Assembly: GCA_039105265.1 (NCBI GenBank) | Contig: JAPFFF010000002.1 | Span: 1,178,001 to 1,242,000 of the forward strand | From: Tritrichomonas musculus | Lineage: Eukaryota > Parabasalia > Tritrichomonadida > Tritrichomonadidae | DNA length: 64,000 bases | Direction of reading: 5' to 3' | Shown: in pieces, positions 1 to 11,116 of the stretch | Layout of the letters: each line of letters opens with the position of its first letter | How positions within the stretch are numbered: the first letter of the stretch is position 1 | Notes under the pieces: model-generated | Seen by the model: the letters and a program-made list of their open reading frames with translations, nothing else | What the model was told of the DNA's origin: nothing | Database searches by the model: none | Made by a program: the position numbers and the translations under genes

Positions 1-1410
1 GTAATTAGTTTTACTAAGATATAAAATAGGTAATAAGGTATAAAGTTCAAAATATTAAGCAATGATTTTTTTTTATTTTATGGTATTTTCAGTATCTTAA
101 AATGAAATTGTTCATGCAATTAAATAATTGAATCATATAATTTATAATAATAATTGGATTAACACTATTAAAAATTCAACCCAATTTTGGATAATCAGAC
201 AAATAATATATTATTCATTCTTCATATCTTTTAAAAAAATAAAGAAAAAAGAAAATAACAAAAAGAATTATAAAAAAATTTATAAAAAACAATTCTGTGC
301 TAGTATTATGAAGGTATCTGAGTTAAAAGAGTTAAAGGAATTAAATGATAAAATGATTCAATCGAAAGGAGCTTCTAAAAATAATTAAATGAGAAGTTTT
401 TTTAATTTTGCTCTAATCCAACCTGCAAAAAAGAAAGAAAACTAAACAATTTGCATCTGTAATACGATTATGTTTGCAATTAATCAACATCTGCAATCCA
501 TCTAGACTGTGATTTGTTTACATAATGTAATTCATCTGTAATTAGTCTTTATCTAGGATTTATCTAAATCTGTAATTAATCTTCGCCAATGAATCATCTC
601 CATTTGCAATTAATTTAGATCTGTGAGTCGTAATATGCAATTTATCTCCAATTCGTTCTCGCTTTTGATTAACTTTTATCTGTAATTAACTCTCGAGTGT
701 AATTCATCTAAGTTTATAACTTATCTATATCTATAATTAATCTATATATGCAATTTGTGTTCATTTGTAATTAATATCCATCTACAATTCGTCTACGTAT
801 GCAATTAATCACTAATCCAAATTCATCTGTAATAGATACTCATTTGCAATTCATCGAGATCTGTAAATAACTTTCATCTGTAATTTGTCTTCGTTCATAA
901 TTAACCTACATCTATAATCGGTCTAGATTTGTAACTTGTCCACATATGTAATTCATCAATTATTCATCTATACTCCAATAAATATATAAAATTCATGATT
1001 TAAATACTAAACAAGTTTTAACCTTAAATTGACCACTTTTGCCATTGGGGAAATCTATTGAATTTGTTGGGTTAAAATACCAGCTAACCAATTTACCTAA
1101 AAAGGCCAAAATTTCAGAGGCATATGGTTAAATAATTCACCTTTGGGTTTTGGGTAATTTACCCAAACAAAGTTATTTAATTTTATTTAACGTATATAAT
1201 TAAATAAATACTTTTTTTTTTATAAATATATCAATAAATTTTGAATTTTTTATTATAATAATTAGAAAAATATGATATTTACTAGTAATAAAAATAAAAA
1301 AAAGCTAATTTTTTTATTATTTCTGATAGTATTGAAATATTTTTACCCAATTATGCTTACCCAATGGGTAGGGTTAAAAAAACAATAACCCAATAGAATT
1401 TGGGTAAAAA
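1..1410. other. AT-rich host-type DNA without a supported gene
   Basis: No convincing gene is visible. The single open frame near 128-388 is lysine/asparagine-rich, reflects A-rich DNA and has no recognisable domain. The stretch from 1028 to 1410 contains several copies of ACCCAA/TTGGGT, including a pair of inverted ends TTTTACCCAA (1341-1350) and TTGGGTAAAA (about 1400-1409), so a small non-autonomous repeat may sit against the Polinton remnant that follows. Confidence 0.5.
430..960. repeat. Degenerate short tandem repeat, ATCTGTAATTAATCT-like
   Basis: The motif ATCTGTAATTAATCT and variants (TTTGCAATTAATC, ATCTGTAATTCATC) recur with irregular spacing of roughly 12-25 bases through this segment. 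The copies are diverged, which suggests an old tandem array. I see no coding potential. Confidence 0.55.
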
Positions 1411-2357
1411 ACGCATGATTACTCAAAGATATTATCTAATGATGCAACTTGATTGAAATAATATGTTGTTATCGGCTTGCCACTGTCTTTGCGTTGTATA
1501 GTATTTTTAGATGGATATTTATTATAGTGATTCCATTCCTTTACTGCTCTATTGAAATCATGTGGTTCATTAATCATAAGGAAATCATTATGTTTTGATG
1601 TGAAATTGTGTGCGCATTTATTGAGGTATTCATATATTTCTTCATTCTCTGGAATGTAATGCTTTTGATGGTTTTTAATTAATGGAGCATCTGGAATTAT
1701 CAGTTTTTCAGTGTTTTGTAATACAGGATGTTGTTGTTGTTTTATTAATTGAATTGCTTCATTGAGAGCATTTTTAGCTTTATCAACAGCTTCTTTTATC
1801 TCGAATTCTCTCTTAATTTGTTGTTCATGCATAATAAAACCATCTATTTCTTCTGCATTTGGTAAATCATTTTTAATAAATCTGTGTGCATTACGATTAT
1901 TAAGCCAATCACATAATACCTCTACGTTTTTCCTTCTATTCCAAGCTTCTGTTTTAGCAGTTGTTGTAATCTGTAGGTTTTCATTGAAAAGTATATTGAT
2001 AGAATTGATTAATGTAATAATATCTTCGCTGTTAATATTTTTAAGTGATTGGTAATCGTATCGCATTTGAGTTGAAATAAAAAATTAATTTTGATAATCG
2101 ATGGATTTAAATTTTATGGCGTTCACAAGCTGTCAATTGGAGGCTCAAATTATTCGACTCCAAAAAAGTGCTAGAAATCATTGAGTTTCATAGTTGGGGC
2201 TCACAGTGTTGTAGACAGTGAGCTAAAAAACCTTGAGTTCTGAAAATGGGGTTAGAAAATAAGGAAAATCGCGTGAAACCCTTGAGCGACTAACATGGAG
2301 GTAGGCCGCCAGATGTGATTTATTATCTGACCCCCAATACGCACATACTACACTACT
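1411..2357 (-). mobile_element. Polinton/Maverick fragment E (truncated)
   Basis: Read on the minus strand, this piece begins at 2357 with AGTAGTGTAGTATGTGCG followed by a GGGGTCAGATAA block. This matches the general form of the ends of elements A and B (AGTAGTG, then GGTCAGATA). It abuts the 3' part of the element D polymerase gene, so E appears to have inserted there; the bases 2358-2363 (CAGGCT) would be one copy of the 6-bp target duplication. Only about 0.95 kb remains before AT-rich host DNA, so E is a truncated fossil. The left boundary is approximate. Confidence 0.7.
1419..2066 (-). pseudogene. N-terminal piece of a Polinton polymerase-type protein (element E)
   Basis: The frame starts with an ATG preceded by a T-rich stretch (AATTTTTTATTTCAACTCAA), like other genes in these elements. 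The middle (about residues 95-115, an alanine-rich helix with NEAIQLI) and the end (about 140-215, IYEYLNKCAHNFTSKHNDF, then FNQVASLD) match the region upstream of the cysteine-peptidase-like domain in the polymerases of D, A and B, but with much lower identity. It is a divergent relative rather than a copy of those genes. Polymerase and exonuclease motifs are absent because the element is truncated. Confidence 0.65.
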
Positions 2358-5300
2358 CAGGCTTGGTTCTCGAGGACAATCATTTTGGTGTGTGTCCCGG
2401 TGAGAGAATTTATGTTTACCGTGATCTTGGACATCGTCATCTCACTGATTTTGCTCTGGATTTTGTTGCGCATCACCATTTGCAGATTGATATTTTTGCC
2501 AACCTTCACACCACCATTGTCGATGATGTCCTTGTAATCATCACTTGTAATATGGTTTTTCTTGAGGGATACCCCCTTGAGTTTGAGTGCCTTGGTAACC
2601 GACCCACTATTAAATATGGTGTAGCACTTAGGGGCCAACGCTATCATATTCTCACCATATTTCTCAATGCAGAGACCCAATATTTTCTTCTCATCAGCGA
2701 TTGTATTTATATTGGGATTCGGCATGAACTTATATATGTTCTTATCATAGAATGCCCTATTCTTGATGATGTACTTGAACTCTTGATCGGACCCCTTGGT
2801 ATCATCACCAGCAACCGCAAAATACGCACTATCAGTGTCCCCCTCTATGAAATGAAATTGCTCCACATCAAGGCACTTGTACATGAACTCGTATATGAAT
2901 GTGAGATACCAGAATTTGGCATTATCTAGAGTCCAGAATGATTCCTGAAGGCATGTCGTGCATTTGAAGCTCTTTGGGTTCATCTGGAGTAGATAGTTGT
3001 CATCACTCAATTTGGTGCCACGGACATAGTTGTCGTAGATGATATTCTGGAAGGTCTTATCACGTGAGCATATCTTGATTTTGGAGAACTTCTCGGTGTT
3101 CATCCCATTGTACCCATATGAGCCATTCATGCTGATCTTGTAGAACTTCTCATTACCTTTGACGGTACCAGATATGATATCCTGACGGCGTTTCATGAAC
3201 TCACTAACGAATGGGTTGAATCCGCGATGGGCCTCGTATTTGGTGAGACTCTTGATATCCTCAATGACAAGTCCATGGTCGAGGAGGAACCAGAGGTAGT
3301 AATTCGAGAATGTCTGATAGGTGCCCATTGTATCAACACTCATGGTCAGCTTCCGTTCAGTTTTGTCAACAGATGGGAGCTTATTGTGAGTCATGTAGTC
3401 GTGCATATATGGGCCAATTGTGGCCTCATCATTGGTGATATCGTAATTGCGAAATACAGGTGGGAAATTGATGAAGTAGTTGATTTTGGATATTGGGCAT
3501 TTCAACATGACCTCCGCTTTGAACAGGAATTCGGGATGCTTTCGGAGCTTCTGACTGTTGATGATATGCATGCATGAGTTGTAGGTCTTCATATTTTTGA
3601 CCCCATCCTTATACACCTCGAATCGCTCTATCATGGAACCTGGCATATACATAACACCTCCGTGATATGGATTGGCATCATGTTTGGTTGAACTGAATGC
3701 AGATGGGTATAAGCTGTTGAAATCAACTCCAACAATATGAGTCATCGTGTGTGGAGTATCATATGAGATTACCTTGCGACCAACGGCGTTGTATCTAAAA
3801 CGGTTTATTTTGGTATGACCCTTGATGTTGACACGGTGCATGACATTGGATAGACCACCAGTGATGTTGTTCCGTAAGCTGTAATACTCCTGTTCATCGT
3901 TGATGAGCGTTGGCAGATGCATCATCTTGCAGTATTTCTTCAGCTGAATTCGGAGTTTGGTTATATTGGGGTCATCACGACTGCGAAGTCTGTTGCATTC
4001 CGCACAAGCGAGTTTACAGTTACTGAGTTCATGACCGATATCATTATTGATTCTATCGAGAGTAGGTCTGTTGGTCCATGTGAAGTGCTCACCACAGAGA
4101 TGGCACTTGCCAGTATCTGGATTGTTGTACATCTCCATGAACTTATCGAATTGCTCCTCACAAACACATTTATCGAGGTTTCTGGGTTTGTCCTTATGAG
4201 ATTGATTATATTTGACATCCTGGTTATAGTAGTTCTCACATTTGAATCGCCACCAATCGAGGTTTGGTTTGAATTTGTTAATGGGATTCTGTATAGAGTA
4301 TTCAGCATTTGGATCAAATTCCTTATATGCGAGTGCATACTTGATACAGGATGCATTCTTGCTTAGCGATAGGTTTGAGATAAGGTCCACGTTGTACTGC
4401 GCATTGAGTGCAATCAGGTTGTCAATTGGTTTGATCATCATCTCGACATCATTATCATTGTATGCAAGTAGGTAGTCCCATCGGGTTTTATAGTTTTTGG
4501 CATCCTCGAGATATAGTTTGTAATCATCTGGTGTCAATGGATTCTTCTGGTTGAGAAAGCTGTAGAACGCCTCATACTCAAATGGCTCTGCTTTTGAGAG
4601 GACCTCATTGTAGTTCTCAGTGTTGATGGCTTCATATGGGAACACACCCTTTGAGCTATTCTCAACTCCCCCGCAAATGATTCCATTTGAGTGCAAAGCC
4701 ATGCTTTGCCCAAAATCAACACCGAATTGTCTTAATGTACCACCAGCGACGAATGATTGTGCATCGATGAATCGCAACTTGGTATCGTATTTGGGTGACT
4801 TCAATATGAACTGCTTCAATGAGGATGTGGTACCAATGATGCTATTGGGCTCAACACTCCAGAACGTAGTTCGCTTGCGATCGGCTGAACTGTAGTTGAG
4901 ATACTCCTTGAATAGGTTGCTATCGAATCTACTCGAGTTGAATCCAAATACGGTTATCACATTCAGGTTGCGATCAATGGTTTTGAGATTGTCAACTGGT
5001 TGATTGATGAAGGATTTCATATATTGAACCTTATCGTGATACACTTGCTTGGATTGCTCAAACAACCACTCGATCCATTTGATGATGAACTCAGCTGAAT
5101 CTCTTAATGAGAAGTGCTTTGTGGTACAACCAGATTGCGATTTGACACATGATGATACACTAAGGGGAATCAGTCATGAGTTGATGGTTGTGGATGAACC
5201 AATGGATGCATTCACAGGCTGTTCAACAGTTTCGAAATCGTAGGTGATGTAATATATGTTGGGTTTCCATTCGAGACCATATGCTAAGCAATATTCGTAC

Positions 5301-7999
5301 ACCGAATTGCTGAGTATATGTGGACAGTATGGTAGTGGTTCACGATTGGGTATGAATCGCTTTCGAAATACCCCATCACAGTTCTTAACATGGTTCTCGA
5401 AACACTTCATGTTGTAATGACCGTAATGCGCATATGAACCACACTTTGGGCAGATGTGGATGTTGGTCAGCTTCTCAGCATCCCTGATGTACATTATGTG
5501 GATGATTCGATTTTGGGTGTACAGCAATGCGGATTTCCTAAATGAGTTATCCTTATTGTATTTCCATTGGTCCTGAAGGTTATAAACTTTGAGATCCTCC
5601 AAGTACTCATAGATGTCCACATTCAAATGATGCTTCTCGGCAGATGCCTTCATGGATTCAATTGATGTACCTGGATAGTTGTTCAGGAGGTCAATTGCAG
5701 CTTGAGATGGCTTAGTTGAATACACTATATTGTGATCCTCGCATAGGAGCTTCCTAGCTGCCTGTGTGTGATTCTTAGTATTGTAACCAGATTCAGGGTC
5801 AACTAGATGGTCATCTAGACATGCAGCCAGAAATCGGTACCAACATAGATTATCATCGGCGTTATCCGTGATGATGAATTTGCTATTTTTGATCTCAGGA
5901 GGTAAATCCTTGATTGGACCACTAATCTTGACCATTCGAGATACCGTGAATGAGACTGATCCTACGATAATCAACTTGGTTCCAGATGTTGAGGTTTCAT
6001 ATGAGTGCAGTACTGATTCAATATAGTACTTCACGATATCAAGCGATTGCTCATCACGAACCACAATTGGGATAGCCGATTTATAGTTATTCCAATTGAT
6101 TTCCCTAGCTGCATATTGGAAAGCATTGGTATTCTCAGCAGAGGGGGACCGAAATACTCCTGATAGTTGGAAATAGATTTTGAATGGTTTTACCTCACGC
6201 TTATAAACCAGTTGCAAGCCGTCATATATAGAGTTCAATGAGGATATTGAGTTGAAGCAGTATATGTATATTGGCTCATAGGTATCAATATCCTCGCGTT
6301 CATTGTAATCACTATCAGCATATTTGACATATGATCGCCAAGCCTCTACAGCCTTATCATAGTCCTCAGGTACATTCACAATGAGGAAATCGGTGTGTTT
6401 CGATTTGAACTTATGACCGAACTCACTGAGGTACTCGAATATTTCATTATTTTCAGGGTCCTTGGGGATACCATCAATACTCGCACCATCTTCAAGCTTT
6501 GAGAGACTCAATGAGTTATACTTACTCTTGAGTATATCCTGTAACTCATCACGGTATCTGCTATATTCATCCTTACCGATATACTCGGGAAAATACTTGT
6601 TGAAATATATGTATAGTGGGTCATCTTGGGTATTATGTTTCAATCTACTCAATACACTTAATCTCTGTGCGGAGTCGGGCGAATTGGAACGCTTATATTT
6701 GAACTTATTTTTACGCATGTCATTGAACATCTCATTTTCTTCTTGAAGCATCTTCTTACGAGTGAGAGGTGAATATATCGGTGGATACCGCTTAACCTTA
6801 TTGTGTATCAAACTAAGAGATTCATCTAATATTTTCTTTTGTTTGAGCTTAACTTCATATCGAATTGGCATTTTATGGGTTGTAGGTGGTAAAGGTCTTA
6901 ATATAACGGCATTACCACGAATCAATCGTTGAGCTTCCTCCAAAGCATATTTTGCAGCATCAATATTATATTTTATTTGGCGTTCCCTTTCAAGTTTTAG
7001 TTGAAGTACATCATCGGGCTCATCATTGGTATTGCTATCAAGTCTATTTATGTGACCATTATCATCCAAAAGACGTTCAGCCCTCAGTCTCTCGAAGAAT
7101 GTATCAAAATCTGATGCCTCGAGCCTACGAGTGCGATCAAAACCGGTGCGATGTACAAATAAATTATCATTTAGGAACTTTATGAAACTGTTCAGTAGTT
7201 CATTATATGGTATGTCGGTTGGGATGTTGCCATCGAACTCCTCATTGGCGATATCGATATAATCTTCAACAGTTGCTATGGCTTGAGTATTTCTAGCAAA
7301 ATCCTTAGTAGTAATCTTGCGATGCTTTTCACGTTCCTGTTCCCGCTCCTGTTTCAATCGCTCTTCACGTTCAAGTCTGACTTCCTCAAGTGCATGCAGA
7401 TTATGTTCAGTTGCATCCTTCAGCAGCTCATCCTCTTGTTCATCATGCAGTCTCTCGAAGAATGTATCAAAATCTGATTCCTCGAGAAGCGAATTAGTAT
7501 TAAAACCTGTGCGATATACAAATAAATTATCATTTAGGAACTTTATGAAACTGTTCTGCTGTGCAGCCGGTGGTATGTTGGTTGGGATTTTGCCATCGAA
7601 CTCAGTGTTGACGATATTGATATAATCTTTGACAGTTTTCGCAGTTAATAACTCTTTATTAAAATGTGTCTTCGTAATCTTACTATTCAGAGCACTTTCA
7701 GCATGTTCTAACCCCAATTTCTGGAGACGCTCCTGCTCATCACGCGTAAGCCTCAGTCGCTTGAAGAATGTATCAAAATCTGATTCCTCGAGCTTATGAG
7801 CAAAGCTGGGGACGAAACCAGTGTGAGCTACAAATGAGTTCTCATTCAGGAACTTTATGAAACTGTTCAGCTGTCCAACATATTTGTTGTCGGTTGAGAT
7901 ACCTCCACCGAACTCCTCATTGACGATATCGATATAGCTTTTGATAGTTTCTGTGTGTAAAATATTTTTATCAAAATTACTAGTAGTAATCTTACTCAT
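2358..7999 (-). pseudogene. Protein-primed family B DNA polymerase (element D), broken
   Basis: This is the replicative polymerase gene typical of Polintons. From N to C it shows three copies of an approximately 95-residue repeat (SYIDIVNEEF...FIKFLN...DFDTFF), a lysine/arginine-rich linker, a cysteine-peptidase-like segment (DNLCWYRFLA), a zinc finger (CPKCGSYA...NHVKNC), exonuclease motifs (YDFETVE, FGFNSSRFD, YNDNDVEMM), an HNH-like cysteine module (CHLCG...CAECN), and palm motifs DFNSLYPS, KISMNGSYGYNG and GDTDSAYF. The 3' end is interrupted by fragment E. The start at 7999 follows a TATTTTTACC stretch. The gene is broken, with about one break apart from the E insertion. Close identity to the A and B polymerases shows common descent. 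Confidence 0.9.
4670..4709. repeat. Double hairpin insert inside the D polymerase gene
   Basis: Relative to the A and B polymerases, D carries about 40 extra bases here. They contain two adjacent perfect hairpins: CAAATG-ATTC-CATTTG (4674-4689) and GCAAAGC-CAT-GCTTTGC (4693-4709). The extra residues fall between the exonuclease motifs, next to the sequence GGVENS. It is one of a series of tiny palindromic inserts described in the findings. Confidence 0.7.
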
Positions 8000-8443
8000 T
8001 TACCCATTGGTAAAAATACAAAAATAATCATCACAGCACTGTTGATAACATACTATTTTTGAATTTTAATCGATTAAATAGCAAATCGGAATCATATATG
8101 TGTTAGCGCTAACTGGTATAGTTGTTGGATCAAGAAGGATGTCTCCCAGCTGCAGCGGCAGGCATAGGTTCGATTCACTGCCATACCGATTTTTCGTATT
8201 ATTTCCGGTCCATATTTGTGGTAGAGCCCTAGCGAACTAAACACCTTGGGTAAGCTATTACTTGTGGATTATGGGGTAATACGGGCATTTGCCGGCATTT
8301 GCAACCCAAACCAGCTCTTGTAACTGGATGCAACTGTTTCTCTTTATGGGGTAGTATCATCCCGGGCACTTATCATCTCATATCGAATGCACTACGCATC
8401 CAGTTACGGGGTTGGTTTTTGCAAAAATATTTTTGGAATACGG
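8000..8443 (-). other. Conserved non-coding block of element D between the acidic-tailed gene and the polymerase
   Basis: About 440 bases without a convincing gene separate the two coding regions. The block is conserved in position and largely in sequence in A (16359-16806) and B (27770-28207). It includes a tRNA-like sequence, a 12-bp palindrome and a T-rich promoter-like stretch just before the polymerase start. One part (about 8300-8400) differs completely from A and B, so only portions are under shared constraint. Confidence 0.7.
8102..8194 (+). ncRNA. tRNA-like sequence with pol III-type boxes (element D copy)
   Basis: On the strand opposite to the element's genes, a perfect palindrome GTTAGCGCTAAC (8102-8113) is followed directly by TGGTATAGTTG (8114-8124), which fits a tRNA A box. 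GGTTCGATTC (8167-8176) fits a B box and a run of five T (8190-8194) fits a pol III terminator. GGTAT near the start can pair with ATACC near the end. The T-arm does not fold properly, so it is not a normal tRNA. A and B carry the same sequence. Calling it a transcribed RNA is an inference. Confidence 0.5.
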
Positions 8444-8965
8444 TTAGAAATCGGTTGTATCGATCTCATCATCTGGGTCTGGAGCTGTTTCCCTTGGGGG
8501 AACGTTTATAGGCATATGGGTGTTGATTAGTTTTTGGGTCATATACATGGAGATACTCAACTTTAGGTTATCACGTATGAGTCTACGCAATAGGGATACG
8601 CGTTTATGAGGTTCTGCGTTGGAGACCGCATCGATTACTGCCTGTGATGTGACATATTGGATCAATCGGTCGTGATCCCCAATATCCAAAAACTTACTTC
8701 GATTGAATATGTGGGTCCGATTTAAACGAGGTCGAGGATGTTCAGTAGATGGGGGCTCAGGAGGTGAGTCATTTGCATCCTGAGTAGGGTCCTGAGTGGT
8801 GTCGATATGTGCTTCAGCCTTTGGGGTATCAGTAGATGGTTTGCGTTTATGGTTCATACGCTTAATCAAATGCTTGACATCTCGGCGCAAATCGGTGATG
8901 CCATCTACGATTTTTAGGAGTATCTCAGCATCAGTAGCCATATCTGTATTCATATCAATATCCAT
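8444..8965 (-). CDS. Conserved element protein of unknown function, acidic C-terminus (element D)
   Basis: A 173-residue protein found at the same place in A and B, directly upstream of the polymerase block. The N-terminus is rich in D/M/T, residues about 15-45 form a helix-prone segment (EILLKIVDGITDLRRD followed by basic VKHLIKRMNHKRK), the middle is proline/threonine-rich and low in complexity, and the C-terminal third is well conserved (HIFNRSKFLDIGDHDRLIQY, RVSLLRRLIRDNLKLS) and ends with an acidic DPDDEIDTTDF. The start is supported by TTTTATTTTTGCATAA just before the ATG. I do not recognise the family. The basic patch and the position next to the polymerase would fit a DNA-associated role, but this is a guess. 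Confidence 0.7.
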   Translation of the reverse strand: MDIDMNTDMATDAEILLKIVDGITDLRRDVKHLIKRMNHKRKPSTDTPKAEAHIDTTQDPTQDANDSPPEPPSTEHPRPRLNRTHIFNRSKFLDIGDHDRLIQYVTSQAVIDAVSNAEPHKRVSLLRRLIRDNLKLSISMYMTQKLINTHMPINVPPRETAPDPDDEIDTTDF

Positions 8966-9011
8966 TTATGCAAAAATAAAATATTATTTTTGAGCTTTGA
9001 CTCAATTATGA

Positions 9012-9773
9012 TCACATCGTGGTTGTGAAATATCTGTCCACAGCTGTGTGAAAATCATTAAGGCATGATCTTTTGATGGTAATCCTAGTACCACCTACAG
9101 TGACATCATCCCCTTTGAACATAGCTTTGGCCATTCGTTTGATATCTTCATTCGGGGTCATTGCGATGGGTAGGTCATCAACAAATATCCAGCGCTTCTT
9201 CTGATCTTTATATATCCTACTGACCTGCCTCCATGAATGCTTGTTGCGACGAACGAGATGGAGTACCACAGAATCCTTATCTTTGGGAAGATCCTCAAGC
9301 CATATCATATATCAGTAGCTATTTTTGTGATCCTTGGGGACAGCCCTTGGAGTGAGGTCCTTGATTTTGTTAACCATCTGCTCGCGTTGCTGAGAAGCTA
9401 GTGAATCCAATAATTGCATGACATCCCATGCATATGATGGTGATGCCCACATTGCAATATGATTGACCAGCAATCGGTGAACATACATACCCTTCAAATC
9501 ATTTGGTAAATTGGGTCTATCTTCATACAATTTCTGGTCTGGTAGAATTCTACCAGACCCATTTTCGAGCAATTCCTGTGTTGATTTGTTATCAAACCAA
9601 TGGCGAAGCTGTTTCTTGGAATTACATGCAGCAAGAATGCTTTGAGTTTGGTACATATCATCCTTAATGGAATGTATCAAACGGAGCTTCTCATTATATT
9701 GGATGTATTCATATTCGGCATCGATTGGTTCGACAACAGCTGCCATTGATGTGTTTGTCCCAGTTGATTCCAT
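9012..9773 (-). pseudogene. KilA-N domain protein (element D), broken
   Basis: The start at 9773 follows AATTTTTTATCGTGTTTGAA. Residues about 35-140 carry a KilA-N-like DNA-binding domain, with the signature MYVHRLLVNHIAMWASPSYA. The downstream part encodes a conserved C-terminal domain (MIWLEDLPKD, LHLVRRNKHSWRQV, MAKAMFKGDDV) shared with the element A protein. KilA-N proteins are common in large DNA viruses and phages and bind DNA. The gene looks broken, with about one break. The C-terminal domain plays the role that DUF3627-type domains have in viral KilA-N proteins, but I cannot confirm the family. Confidence 0.75.
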
Positions 9774-9901
9774 TTCAAACACGATAAAAAATTGAGTTGC
9801 ATTGCGAACTAGCTAGTTATGACCTCATATGAAGTTGAGTCCAATAGCAAATCCCATAAATTGAATTTTGAGAGGCCCCTCTGGAAACCCTTTGCCGAAA
9901 A

Positions 9902-10236
9902 TTCTAGTAGTAGGTGGTTGGTAGGTGGTTGGTGGTAGGTGGTTGGTAGATTTTCGGTAAAGGGGTGGTAGGTGGTAGGTGGTTGGTAGGTGGTTGGTGG
10001 TAGGTGGTAGGTGGTTGGTAGGTTTTCGGTAAAGGGGTGGTAGGTGGTTGGTAGGTGGTAGGTGGTTGGTAGATTTTCGGTAAAGGGGTGGTAGGTGGTT
10101 GGTGGTAGGTGGTAGGTGGTTGGTAGGTTTTCGGTAAAGGGGTGGTAGGTGGTAGGTGGTTGGTAGGTGGTAGATTTTCGGTAAAGGGGTAGTAGGTGGT
10201 TGGTAGGTGGTAGGTGGTTGGTAGGTGGTAGGTGGT
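9902..10236. repeat. GGTGGTTGGTAGGTGGTA minisatellite at the end of element D
   Basis: A purine-rich array of GGTAGGTGGTTGGT units with a higher-order interspersed segment (TTTTCGGTAAAGGGGTGG) occurs five times or so. It lies where A and B have the short (CTA)n tract next to GAATTTTCGGCC. The interspersed TTTTCGGTAAAGG resembles the unique sequence that follows the tract, so the array probably grew by repeated duplication of the terminal region. Open frames across it (proline/threonine/tyrosine repeats) are low-complexity artefacts. The G-rich strand could form unusual structures. Confidence 0.85.
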
Positions 10237-10539
10237 TTTGAAATTTAAACAATATTTTTTATAAAAATCTTTATTATATTCATCTCCTATGATCAATTTT
10301 CCTTAATCTTATACTTTTATCATTATTTCAACAAGGAACGCCGCTTTTTGAACTGCGTTCAAAAAGTGTCTAGTACACAGTTTTTTTCTTTTAGAAAAAA
10401 GACAATATCTATATAAAAGGCATTCAAATAAGCAATAATTTAGTCAAAAATTTATTCTAAAATTAACAGAGCATAAAAAACTTTATTAATGCTTTCAGTA
10501 AAAAAACTAACAAAAGTTTGTAATCAGCAAAAACGCGAA

Positions 10540-10911
10540 TCAGTTATTAACATCAATGTTTTTCTGTTGTTAGCATCGATGTTTGTATGTTGTAAGCATC
10601 AATGTTTGTCTGTCGTTAGCATAGATGTTTATCTGTTATTAGCATAGATGTTTATCTGTTGTTAACATCGATGTTTATCTGTTATTAGCATAGATGTTTA
10701 TCTGTTGTTAGCATCGATGTTTGTCTGTTGTTAGCATAGATGTTTATCTGTTGTTAGCATCGATGTTTGTCTGTTGTTAGCATAGATGTTTATTTATCGT
10801 AAGCATCGATGTTTGTCTGTTGTAAGCATCGATGTTTATCTATCGTAAGCATCGATGTTTATCTGTTGTTAGCATCAATATTTATCTGTTGCTAGCATCA
10901 ATGTTTGTCAA
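10540..10911. repeat. 23-bp minisatellite, GCATCGATGTTTATCTGTT core
   Basis: About sixteen consecutive units of 23 bases with the core GCATCGATGTTTATCTGTT and small variations (ATCGATG/ATAGATG, TTATC/TTGTC). The period is constant, which separates it from the degenerate array at 430-960. No open frame with protein-like character runs through it. Confidence 0.85.
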
Positions 10912-10993
10912 TATTTAAGATAATATTATCTGGCGGTAGGATTATCTGGCTGTGGAATTTATCTGGCTGTGGAATTTACCTGGCTATGAGATT

Positions 10994-11116
10994 AAACTAT
11001 TTTATTTCTTTTTGATAAATTAATTAAAAAAAAATAAAATTCTATGAGCTTTATGAAAAAAATAACTGAAATTTTTTTTATTAAAATATCTTAATCAAAA
11101 AGAAATAAAATAGTTT
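10994..11116. repeat. 123-bp element with perfect 23-bp inverted ends
   Basis: The first 23 bases (10994-11016, beginning AAACTATTTTATTTC) are the exact reverse complement of the last 23 (11094-11116). The inside is AT-rich with no coding potential. This is the shape of a small MITE or a foldback element. I do not see a clear target duplication. Confidence 0.6.

Larger units (their letters stand above)
2358..10240 (-). mobile_element. Polinton/Maverick element D (truncated, broken)
   Basis: Element D lies in reverse. From right to left it has a terminal minisatellite, an inner terminal block that matches those of A and B (AATTCAATTTATGGGATTTGC on its coding strand), a KilA-N gene, a small acidic-tailed protein gene, a 0.44-kb non-coding block with a tRNA-like sequence, and a polymerase gene. 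The polymerase end is cut by fragment E, and the fibre, capsid, integrase and ATPase genes are missing. No AGTAGTG end is visible at the right boundary, which is set where the minisatellite meets AT-rich DNA. About two or three breaks are present besides the truncations. It is clearly a fossil and probably older than A and B. Confidence 0.85.

Noticed and set aside
128-388. 86-residue open frame in the left AT-rich DNA
   Set aside because: Lysine/asparagine/isoleucine-rich composition mirrors A-rich DNA, and there is no domain and no T-rich leader as seen in element genes.
3917-4366. Long frames antisense to the polymerase (also at 20296-20745 and 31151-31600)
   Set aside because: They recur because the sense gene is conserved; they have no start signal and follow the codon structure of the polymerase.
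8102-8194. A normal tRNA gene
   Set aside because: A and B boxes and terminator are present, but the T-arm and D-arm do not pair and no anticodon arm can be placed with confidence; kept only as tRNA-like.
9809-10296. Proline/threonine/tyrosine-rich frames of 130-147 residues across the GGTGGTTGGT array
   Set aside because: They are translations of a minisatellite; several frames are open at once, as expected for a repeat without stops.
10540-10911. CRISPR-like or telomeric repeat
   Set aside because: Units are head-to-tail without spacers, the unit is not telomere-like, and the genome is eukaryotic.
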